Below are positions 44,408 to 56,400 of a stretch of DNA of 64,000 bases, in pieces. The notes under the pieces are model-generated. The model searched no databases, was not told the DNA's origin, and worked only from the letters and a program-made list of their open reading frames with translations. Position 1 is the first letter of the stretch. The number at the start of each line of letters is the position of its first letter. Source of the DNA: Obelidium mucronatum. Its lineage: Eukaryota > Chytridiomycota > Chytridiomycetes > Chytridiales > Chytriomycetaceae. The position numbers and the translations under genes are program-made. Location: NCBI GenBank assembly GCA_025765595.1, contig JAIVFH010000006.1, positions 124,001-188,000 of the forward strand, written 5' to 3'.

Positions 44408-47400
44408 TTAGCTTCTAAAAGTAGGTAAAAGAGCTAAAGGAATGTCATCGTCGGAAGACGCGGGTCCTTCCGTGCTTGTCATGTGCAAGTTGGTTGAAAT
44501 GCGTGTGAGAGTATTTCGAGGGGACTGCTTCATGGCACCAGGACTGCCAATAGTTCCGATTTCAGAAGAGGCCGCCACTGGAACAAGCTGAGATGGTTCC
44601 AGCGTTACCTGTGGAACTTCTTCCACACCTGGCAGTACTTGGTCTGATTCGGCAACAGTAGTCCATGATGACACGGAAGCAATAGACGATCTTTTCAAAG
44701 AAACCTTACGTTTCAAGGTGTCGCCACTTCCAGAGTAGCCAACTTGTTGCCCACGTGTCGCCTTTTCCTGGAGAAGCAATCCAACATTGGAATCCGCACT
44801 TGCCGCCTCGTTGGATAAATCCACCAAAGGCGCTCGAGGAGCAGTCAATTCAGATAAGTCAACCAAAGTAGTTCGTGGCATTTCCAAAGAAGTACGAGTG
44901 ACGCCGTCGGATGTCAAAACGTTTGAAGCCGCCACACTCAAAAAGTTGGGCACTCTTTGAGGAGCGCCAACGATTGATACTGAATTCTCTGTAGAATACT
45001 TTGCGTTGGTGGTGGTGCTGGTTGGAAACGGAGAAATCCCAATCTTTTTCGCCTTCTTCCTCTTTCCCTTCCTTGACTTTTTCTTGTTGAACTTTCCGAA
45101 TCCCTTTGTTCGAGTACCTTTGTAAATGTCCGAATGAAGAGATAGGATCTTCATCATTAAATTGGAAATGAGCACTTGTTGTACAAGGGCGCGTTTAGGC
45201 TCCGCCAGCTTCGTGTGTGACTCAGAGTAAATAGTTCGCTCCGATGTATAAGCAAGTCTCGTGTATCCATCATACAGTGTTGTGTTGGGAGAAGAATCTA
45301 ATGGCCAAAAAAAAAAAAAATTTGTTGAGAAAAAAAAAACTTTCTCCACTGAAAAAATCAAATCTCACATTCAAGGTCCATTTCACTAGAACTTGATGGA
45401 GTATCTAAAGAAGAAGTTTGAGATGGTGCTTGCTGACTGGCAGGCGCGCTATCTTGGGTAGTAGCACGGGATCGGTCAGTCTTCGAGTTCTTTCGTTTCA
45501 ACATGGCTAATGGGGCGAACCAGTTCCATTTCGCACCTTCTTCTTCGGATTTTTTTTCTTCTTCTTGTTGCTGTTGCTGTTGTTGCTGTTGTTGTTGTTC
45601 TTGTTGCTGTTCACGGTGAAGTTGGGAGGAAATATCAATCATGTTGATAAGTGGAATGTTGTCTGAGTCCGACGACTTCGGTCCAACAGGCAACGGCATG
45701 ATCACTGGGCTTGTAAAATCTAGCCGATTGTCTTCATGGGCACTTGAAGGAGGCGAATTTGGGTTATAATAACTGGTATCATCGTTGCTAGCATCAATCG
45801 AAGATCTGACACTGGTTAAAATTTGAAGAGAATGTCGCTTTTCAAAATTTCGGCCACTACCCGACAAGTTAGTGGTTGCTGCGATAGGATCAGGCGGTAC
45901 TTCAGTTTGCAAGTCCTGCGACTCCATGTCATGATTGGAACTCTTTTCTACTGGCACTTCGACGTCTTCAAGGTCATGGAACGTGATTGGTTCTAAAAAT
46001 GATTCACAGCTTCTGGCACTGCTACTGGCACTCTTCAGTCGCTCGGGCTCAGTAACAACGGAGACAGTCAATTCTGGCTGTTGCTTTGGCCCCCCTTCAT
46101 AATTTACAGTAATCATGGCATGTGTTTCCCGAAACGATCGGTTTCGTGAACTACTTCGAGAAGATGTCAGGGAATTTCCCCGTTTTCTCAAAGTGTTCAA
46201 CGGGGCATTGGGTGATGTCGGATGAACAGTATCTGTTGCCTTTTCGTCCAGCGTTTCTGAAAACATAATGGCTGGTCTCACTTCTGTATCCATCCAAAAC
46301 AAGTGTCTGGTGTCTGGCATTTGCGCCTGAATGGAATCGTCATTCATAATGTCGTAATTGCCGAGGTTGGGAGCTGGTGGCATCAATGGCGGTGACAAGG
46401 ATTTCTTGATAACTGGTGACACGAGACGTTTCTTCAGTCCATGGCTAGTATCAATAGAAGATACTACAAAACTGGACTTTGATCCATTCAATGACATGGT
46501 GCGAGGCAGAAGTGGTGACGTGATGCGAGGCGAGACGGCACTGTCATTCACACGCTTTGGAGATGGGTGTGCAAAGGCGATTTTGCGGCTAAGTTTATGT
46601 TTCGGGGGTGATGTTCGGACTCTGTCTGACAGAGAAGTGTCTGAACTGGAACTAGTCGCTTTCAGTGTCAGAGGTTGAGGTGAACTGAGCGGAGTTGATG
46701 ATACAGCGGTTTCATCCATCCATTCTTCATCATTTGCAACGATATGTTCGAGCTTGGAAGTCCCTGCGGATGGTGAATCCCCAACACTAATCAAATCAAT
46801 GTTGGATTCTATAAAATCCACGGATGATCTTGCTACATGTGTTGGTGTCACTTGTGCACATTCCGTCACATCGTCTGGTGAGAAAGCGTTCATCGAACTG
46901 CGGGGTACATTTGTCGGCGAAAGAGGAGAAAATTGCGACGCAAAAGGAGATGTTTGGTCATTTGACTTTGGAATCGCATCAGGTTTGGATGTAAGCGATG
47001 TACTTCGTTTCAAACTGCCAAACAGAGCTTTGGGGCGGTTTAAAGTAAACGAGGAGCTTCGTTTCAAACTGCTGTACATTGAGTCACTAGAAGGTAAATC
47101 AGCCGACTTTGGTTGCCGGGGAGGTAACTCCTTAGTATTCGCAGACTTTCGTTTTAACGAAAACCATCGCTTCCATGATTTCTCTTTTCGCTCAATGAAG
47201 CCGTCTGATTGAATTCCTTGACTTTCTGAACTCGATTCATTCAATGAGTCGGTATCCATTTCGTCTGATGCCAGACTTTCAAACAATTCAGTGTAGTGCT
47301 CATTTTGAAGTCGAATAGAGCCGGAGTCGTCATTTCCACCGATTACAAATGAATATCGAGATTCTGAAAAGTTGGAAATCCCCCCGTTTCGAGGACTTTT

Positions 47401-50400
47401 CACGTTATTCTTCATACTGACAGTTGCTCCAATCTTTCCACCATCTTCCAAGGAGTTAGATTTGTTTCCACTTGGACGCTCTTGAATTTCGATATTGGCA
47501 AAATATGCAGGTGCGATGAATTCCAAAGGACTACTTGGTGACCCACTTGAGAGGGTTTGCTTTTGAGGGGAAAAAGCAATAGGCACAGCATCACCAGATA
47601 CATTACCACACAAGCCAGAATTAGCAGTTGTGACGTGAGCCCCAGATTGTTGGCCAACTGAACCTGAATCGAATTGATTCAAGATTTTACCAACAGGCTC
47701 ATCAAAACCCGAACCTTCAGCAAAATTCTTTAATTACGGATCATGCTTTTCACCTGTAACGAACCTTGGTGGAATTTATCGTCAGATACGGTTTCCATTA
47801 AAGAATTCGAATGAATATTAAGTAGCTTAGAATTGAGAAGTGGACCATTGTCGGTCTGAAAAAAGTAAAATCAGGGGCAAATGAATTTATGACTAAAAAT
47901 ATTAAATAAAATAATTAATTATACCAAAGAACTTGTCCCTACATCCTTCATCAACGTGTCGTCCAGATCGGCCATCATAGAATCCATCGCAGCAGCGGCG
48001 CGCTTTTGCTTTTCTTTACCTCCTCGGCTGAAAGAAACTGTCTCCGATTTTGAAAGATACACAGTCTCATCCAGGTCTGCCATCAAGCTGTCCATTGTAT
48101 TCTTTGCAGAAGGCGCTCTCTGTCCGGTAATAGACATTGATCCGCCAGAAGGTGAACCGTTGACTTTGGTATCCACCGTAGAAACAGATCTGCCTTCGAT
48201 TTTCTGAGAGACAGCAGCTACCGCCATAGCTGCAACACCAGCTGCCCCTGCCGTAAACGACGCGAAAAAAGGACGAGAAAAAGTAGAGCCTTTCTTCTCA
48301 AGAGACGGCTTGGGCAAAACAACTTCCGGTATTCCTAACTCCTCTTGAACAGGTTTCACAAGCAAATCGGGACTAAACACTTCAGCTACGTCTTCCTCCT
48401 CCTTAACATCCTTGTTCGACCTATTGTTTGTGCGTATATCGATGCTATCAATAACACCTGATTTTGGATCCGCAGGAATATCCAGATCTGCTATCAACAG
48501 ATCAGCGTCTATCTTTGACCGCGCAGCGTTATCACCGACTAAAGATACTGATTTTTCCTCGACCGCCATAGGAGAAGATTCGTCATTGGATGTCACGGCA
48601 GTTGCATCGGTAACGGCAGTCTCCACAGCAGTGGCTTCCTCCACAGCAGCAGCTTCGGCGGCTGGTTCAGCTGGTTCAGCGTCCGCGGCCGCATCAAGCT
48701 CGGCCATCAACTGGTCCATCGCGCTCTTGGCACTGGTAGACTTGCCCATCGCGGGTACCACGACCTGTATTGTTTGCAGTTTAGTATCCAGTTGCACCAC
48801 CGCACAAATACTAACCTCGGCGACTTTTTCCTCGACTGCGTCCTTCTTGGATGACGCAGCAGCGGCGGCGGCCAGAGCTCCAGCCCCGGCAACTGCCGCG
48901 GCACCAGCGGCAAGCGCTCCAAAGAGACCGAAGCTAGACTTGGTCGGCTTCTCAACCACGGGTTCAATGCTGTCCACTTCGGCAACAACCTGTTTGACCG
49001 CCTCGACAGCTTCCACCGAAACTGGCGCGGCAACAATCGGTGCATCAACGCTGGCAGCCACATCCACGACAGTTGGTGCGTTAGCAGCCACGACTGCTGG
49101 CGATACTGTTGCATCGGAAACAGCGGCAGCCACTTCTTCCGCAGCAGCATGGGTCGCTACTACGACTGGCTCAACGGCAACTGACGGTACAGCAGCCACA
49201 TCGGCAACAGCTGTCTCCACAGCAGCAGCTTCAGCGGCTGGTTCAGCTGGTTCAGCGTCCGCGGCCGCATCAAGCTCGGCCATCAACTGGTCCATCGCGC
49301 TCTTGGCACTGGTAGACTTGCCCATCGCGGGTACCACGACCTGTATTGTTTGCAGTTTAGTATCCAGTTGCACCACCGCACAAATACTAACCTCGGCGAC
49401 TTTTTCCTCGACTGCGTCCTTCTTGGATGACGCAGCAGCGGCGGCGGCCAGAGCTCCAGCCCCGGCAACTGCCGCGGCACCAGCGGCAAGCGCTCCAAAG
49501 AGACCGAAGCTAGACTTGGTCGGCTTCTCAACCACGGGTTCAATGCTGTCCACTTCGGCAACAACCTGTTTGACCGCCTCGACAGCTTCCACCGAAACTG
49601 GCGCGGCAACAATCGCTGCATCAACGCTGGCAGCCACATCCACGACAGTTGGTGCGTTAGCAGCCACAACTGCTGGCGATACTGTTGCATCGGAAACAGC
49701 GGCAGCCACTTCTTCCGTAGCAGCATGGGTCGCTACTACGACTGGCTCAACCGCAACTGACGGTACAGCAGCCACATCGGCAACAGCTGTCTCCACAGCA
49801 GCAGCTTCAGCGGCTGGTTCAGCTGGTTCAGCGTCCGCGGCCGCATCAAGCTCGGCCATCAACTGGTCCATCGCGCTCTTGGCACTGGTAGACTTGCCCA
49901 TCGCGGGTACCACGACCTGTATTGTTTGCAGTTTAGTATCCAGTTGCACCACCGCACAAATACTAACCTCGGCGACTTTTTCCTCGACTGCGTCCTTCTT
50001 GGATGACGCAGCAGCGGCGGCGGCCAGAGCTCCAGCCCCGGCAACTGCCGCGGCACCAGCGGCAAGCGCTCCAAAGAGACCGAAGCTAGACTTGGTCGGC
50101 TTCTCAACCACGGGTTCAATGCTGTCCACTTCGGCAACAACCTGTTTGACCGCCTCGACAGCTTCCACCGAAACTGGCGCGGCAACAATCGGTGCATCAA
50201 CGCTGGCAGCCACATCCACGACAGTTGGTGCGTTAGCAACCACAACTGCTGGCGATACTGTTGCATCGGAAACAGCGGCAGCCACTTCTTCCGTAGCAGC
50301 ATGGGTCGCTACTACGACTGGCTCAACCGCAACTGACGGTACAGCAGCCACATCGACAACAGCTGTCTCCTCAGCAGCAACTTCGGCGGCTGGTTCAGCT

Positions 50401-53400
50401 GGTTCAGCTGGTTCAGCGTCCGCGGCCGCATCAAGCTCAGCCATCAACTGGTCCATCGCGCTCTTGGCACTGGTAGACTTGCTCATCGCGGGTACCACGA
50501 CCTGTATTGTTTGCAGTTTAGTATCCAGGTGCACCACCGCACAAATACTAACCTCGGCGACTTTTTCCTCGACTGCGTCCTTCTTGGATGACGCAGCAGC
50601 GGCGGCGGCCAGAGCTCCAGCCCCGGCAACTGCCGCGGCACCAGCGGCAAGCGCTCCAAAGAGACCGAAGCTAGACTTGGTCGGCTTCTCAACCACGGGT
50701 TCAATGCTGTCCACTTCGGCAACAACCTGTTTGACCGCCTCGACAGCTTCCACCGAAACTGGCGCGGCAACAATCGGTGCATCAACGCTGGCAGCCACAT
50801 CCACGACAGTTGGTGCGTTAGCAGCCACGACTGCTGGCGATACTGTTGCATCGGAAACAGCGGCAGCCACTTCTTCCGCAGCAGCATGGGTCGCTACTAC
50901 GACTGGCTCAACGGCAACTGACGGTACAGCAGCCACATCGGCAACAGCTGTCTCCACAGCAGCAGCTTCAGCGGCTGGTTCAGCTGGTTCAGCGTCCGCG
51001 GCCGCATCAAGCTCGGCCATCAACTGGTCCATCGCGCTCTTGGCACTGGTAGACTTGCCCATCGCGGGTACCACGACCTGTATTGTTTGCAGTTTAGTAT
51101 CCAGTTGCACCACCGCACAAATACTAACCTCGGCGACTTTTTCCTCGACTGCGTCCTTCTTGGATGACGCAGCAGCGGCGGCGGCCAGAGCTCCAGCCCC
51201 GGCAACTGCCGCGGCACCAGCGGCAAGCGCTCCAAAGAGACCGAAGCTAGACTTGGTCGGCTTCTCAACCACGGGTTCAATGCTGTCCACTTCGGCAACA
51301 ACCTGTTTGACCGCCTCGACAGCTTCCACCGAAACTGGCGCGGCAACAATCGCTGCATCAACGCTGGCAGCCACATCCACGACAGTTGGTGCGTTAGCAG
51401 CCACAACTGCTGGCGATACTGTTGCATCGGAAACAGCGGCAGCCACTTCTTCCGTAGCAGCATGGGTCGCTACTACGACTGGCTCAACCGCAACTGACGG
51501 TACAGCAGCCACATCGGCAACAGCTGTCTCCACAGCAGCAGCTTCAGCGGCTGGTTCAGCTGGTTCAGCGTCCGCGGCCGCATCAAGCTCGGCCATCAAC
51601 TGGTCCATCGCGCTCTTGGCACTGGTAGACTTGCCCATCGCGGGTACCACGACCTGTATTGTTTGCAGTTTAGTATCCAGTTGCACCACCGCACAAATAC
51701 TAACCTCGGCGACTTTTTCCTCGACTGCGTCCTTCTTGGATGACGCAGCAGCGGCGGCGGCCAGAGCTCCAGCCCCGGCAACTGCCGCGGCACCAGCGGC
51801 AAGCGCTCCAAAGAGACCGAAGCTAGACTTGGTCGGCTTCTCAACCACGGGTTCAATGCTGTCCACTTCGGCAACAACCTGTTTGACCGCCTCGACAGCT
51901 TCCACCGAAACTGGCGCGGCAACAATCGGTGCATCAACGCTGGCAGCCACATCCACGACAGTTGGTGCGTTAGCAACCACAACTGCTGGCGATACTGTTG
52001 CATCGGAAACAGCGGCAGCCACTTCTTCCGTAGCAGCATGGGTCGCTACTACGACTGGCTCAACCGCAACTGACGGTACAGCAGCCACATCGACAACAGC
52101 TGTCTCCTCAGCAGCAACTTCGGCGGCTGGTTCAGCTGGTTCAGCTGGTTCAGCGTCCGCGGCCGCATCAAGCTCAGCCATCAACTGGTCCATCGCGCTC
52201 TTGGCACTGGTAGACTTGCTCATCGCGGGTACCACGACCTGTATTGTTTGCAGTTTAGTATCCAGGTGCACCACCGCACAAATACTAACCTCGGCGACTT
52301 TTTCCTCGACTGCGTCCTTCTTGGATGACGCAGCAGCGGCGGCGGCCAGAGCTCCAGCCCCGGCAACTGCCGCGGCACCAGCGGCAAGCGCTCCAAAGAG
52401 ACCGAAGCTAGACTTGGTCGGCTTCTCAACCACGGGTTCAATGCTGTCCACTTCGGCAACAACCTGCTTGACCGCCTCGACAGCTTCCACCGAAACTGGC
52501 GCGGCAACAATCGGTGCATCAACGCTGGCAGCCACATCCACGACAGTTGGTGCGTTAGCAACCACAACTGCTGGCGATACTGTTGCATCGGAAACAGCGG
52601 CAGCCACTTCTTCCGCAGCAGCATGGGTCGCTACTACGACTGGCTCAACGGCAACTGACGGTACAGCAGCCACATCGGCAACAGCTGTCTCCACAGCAGC
52701 AGCTTCAGCGGCTGGTTCAGCTGGTTCAACGTCCGCGGCCGCATCAAGCTCGGCCATCAACTGGTCCATCGCGCTCTTGGCACTGGTAGACTTGCTCATC
52801 GCGGGTACCACGACCTGTATTGTTTGCAGTTTAGTATCCAGGTGCACCACCGCACAAATACTAACCTCGGCGACTTTTTCCTCGACTGCGTCCTTCTTGG
52901 ATGACGCAGCAGCGGCGGCGGCCAGAGCTCCAGCCCCGGCAACTGCCGCGGCACCAGCGGCAAGCGCTCCAAAGAGACCGAAGCTAGACTTGGTCGGCTT
53001 CTCAACCACGGGTTCAATGCTGTCCACTTCGGCAACAACCTGCTTGACCGCCTCGACAGCTTCCACCGAAACTGGCGCGGCAACAATCGGTGCATCAACG
53101 CTGGCAGCCACATCCACGACAGTTGGTGCGTTAGCAACCACAACTGCTGGCGATACTGTTGCATCGGAAACAGCGGCAGCCACTTCTTCCGCAGCAGCAT
53201 GGGTCGCTACTACGACTGGCTCAACGGCAACTGACGGTACAGCAGCCACATCGGCAACAGCTGTCTCCACAGCAGCAGCTTCAGCGGCTGGTTCAGCTGG
53301 TTCAACGTCCGCGGCCGCATCAAGCTCGGCCATCAACTGGTCCATCGCGCTCTTGGCACTGGTAGACTTGCCCATCGCGGGTACCACGACCTGTATTGTT

Positions 53401-56400
53401 TGCAGTTTAGTATCCAGTTGCACCACCGCACAAATACTAACCTCGGCGACTTTTTCCTCGACTGCGTCCTTCTTGGATGACGCAGCAGCGGCGGCGGCCA
53501 GAGCTCCAGCCCCGGCAACTGCCGCGGCACCAGCGGCAAGCGCTCCAAAGAGACCGAAGCTAGACTTGGTCGGCTTCTCAACCACGGGTTCAATGCTGTC
53601 CACTTCGGCAACAACCTGTTTGACCGCCTCGACAGCTTCCACCGAAACTGGCGCGGCAACAATCGGTGCATCAACGCTGGCAGCCACATCCACGACAGTT
53701 GGTGCGTTAGCAGCCACAACTGCTGGCGATACTGTTGCATCGGAAACAGCGGCAGCCACTTCTTCCGTAGCAGCATGGGTCGCTACTACGACTGGCTCAA
53801 CCGCAACTGACGGTACAGCAGCCACATCGGCAACAGCTGTCTCCTCAGCAGCAACTTCGGCGGCTGGTTCAGCTGGTTCAGCTGGTTCAGCGTCCGCGGC
53901 CGCATCAAGCTCAGCCATCAACTGCTCCATCGCGCTCTTGGCACTGGTAGACTTGCTCATCGCGGGTACCACGACCTGTATTGTTTGCAGTTTAGTATCC
54001 AGGTGCACCACCGCACAAATACTAACCTCGGCGACTTTTTCCTCGACTGTGTCCTTCTTGGATGACGCAGCGGCCGCGGCCAGAGCTCCAGCCCCGGCAA
54101 CTGCCGCGGCACCAGCGGCAAGCGCTCCAAAGAGACCGAAGCTAGACTTGGTCGGCTTCTCAACCACGGGTTCAATGCTGTCCACTTCGGCAACAACCTG
54201 TTTGACCGCCTCGACAGCTTCCACCGAAACTGGCGCGGCAACAATCGGTGCATCAACGCTGGCAGCCACATCCACGACAGTTGGTGCGTTAGCAACCACA
54301 ACTGCTGGCGATACTGTTGCATCGGAAACAGCGGCAGCCACTTCTTCCGCAGCAGCATGGGTCGCTACTACGACCGGCTCAACGGCAACTGACGGTACAG
54401 CAGCTACATCGACAACAGCTGTCTCCTCAGCAGCAACTTCGGCGGCTGGTTCAGCTGGTTCAGCTGGTTCAGCTGGTTCAGCGTCCGCGGCCGCATCAAG
54501 CTCGGCCATCAGCTGGTCCATCGCGCTCTTGGCACTGGTAGACTTGCCCATCGCGGGTACCACGACCTGTATTGTTTGCAGTTTAGTATCCAATGGCACC
54601 ACCGCACAAATACTAACCTCGGCCACTTTTTCCTCGACGACGTCCTTCTTGGATGACGCAGCAGCGGCCGCGGCCAGAGCTCCAGCCCCGGCAACAGCAG
54701 CGGCACCAGCGGCAAGCGCTCCAAAGAGACCGAAGCTAGACTTGGTCGGCTTTTCAACCACGGGTTCAATGCTGTCCACTTCGGCAACAACCTGCTTGAC
54801 CGCCTCCAAAGTTTCCACTGAAACTGGCTCCGCAACAATCGGTGCATCGACGCTTGCAACTATGTCGACAACAGTTGGCACGTCGGCAGCCACGACTGCT
54901 GGCGATTCTGTCGCATCGGAAACAGCGGCAGCCACTTCTTCCTCAGCAGCATGGGTCGCTACTACGACCGGCTCAACGGCAACTGACGGTACAGCAGCTA
55001 CATCGGCAACAGCTGTCTCCACAGCAGCAGCTTCAGCGGCTGATTCCGCTTGTTCAGCTGGTTCAGCTGGTTCAGCGTCCGCGGCCGCATCAAGCTCGGC
55101 CATCAGCTGGTCCATCGCGCTCTTGGCACTGGTAGACTTGCCCATCGCGGGTACCACGACCTGTATTGTTTGCAGTTTAGTATCCAGTTGCACCACCGCA
55201 CAAATACTAACCTCGGCGACTTTTTCCTCGACAGTGTCCTTCTTGGATGACGCAGCAGCGGCGGCGGCCAGAGCTCCAGCCCCGGCAACAGCAGCGGCAC
55301 CAGCGGCAAGCGCTCCAAAGAGACCGAAGCTAGACTTGGTCGGCTTTTCAACCACGGGTTCAATGCTGTCCACTTCGGCAACAAAGCTAGACTTGGTCGG
55401 CTTCTCAACCACGGGTTCAATGCTGTCCACTTCGGCAACAACCTGCTTGACCGCCTCGACAGCTTCCACCGAAACTGGCTCCGCAACAGTCGGTGCATCA
55501 ACACCAGTAGCCACATCCACAATAGTTTGCACGTTAGCAGCCACACTAGGACTTTCGGCAGTTACTTCATTCACGGTAGTTTTTTTGGTGATGGTTGGCA
55601 CTTCGATGACTCCAACAGGTGAAGATTGAATTTCAGGGAGTTCAGCTACTGTCATAACAGGCCGAGTGTCCAGCACAACTGCTTCAGCCACAACGACGGG
55701 CGATTCGACGACAAGAGGACTGATGCCAGAGTCGCGAGGAATTGTAACAGTTGATGGCTTTGGCGTTGCTGGAACTTCAACTTCTCGTGCAGCCTGTTTT
55801 GGCGATGAAACAGTTGGCTGGTGGGAGTTTGTCTTTTGACTAAACAGTGCTTTTGCCTTTTGGAAGGGAGACAGAGTATCTTGCTTTTGCTGTTGCGACT
55901 CGGCCACTCGTTTTGGGGAAGACGCAAGCGGCTGATACTTGTCTACAACGCTTCGAGGAGCAATTGCCTCTGTGGGCTTGGCCGGTGTAGCGGATTCAAC
56001 GTTTTTGGAAGTGGGGACACTGGGCTCATGTTCCTTTTTCATTGTGACAGACGAAAGGACAGCCGTCGCTGCACCAGCAACCCCAAGACTGGCAAGCAGA
56101 GTTGTTGCTGTTGCTTGAGGAGTCACTTTTGGAGCAACCTCGGAGCCGGAAGGTACATCCGTATTCTTGCTCTTTCGCGAAAGAGAATATGATGCAAGTT
56201 GTCCGAGAGGAATATCATCGCTATCACTGCTGTGCCGTGGCGGTGGCAGATCACTGCTCTCCTCCTTGAGTGCGGGGGCAATCACTTCTGTTTGAGTTGC
56301 TGGCTGTTCGGAAGGTGTTGTTGGTGTTTCGGACTTTTTTCCGAAACTGAAAGGGTTGAAAGTCGATTTTGTCTTTTCTTTCACGCTTTCAGTAACAGGA

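Noticed and set aside
48600..55500. CRISPR-like array or satellite DNA
   Set aside because: Units are 576-594 bp, all coding and in frame, without short repeat/spacer structure.
48707..55546. Repeated minus-strand frames of 116-147 codons (Leu/Arg/Trp-rich)
   Set aside because: Out-of-frame shadows of each repeat unit in the giant gene.
48412..55629. 2,405-codon open frame on the plus strand across the repeat array
   Set aside because: Because all units are multiples of three, any frame open in one unit stays open in all. It is Ser/Thr/Ala low complexity, antisense to the gene that continues into normal exons, and starts and ends with the array.
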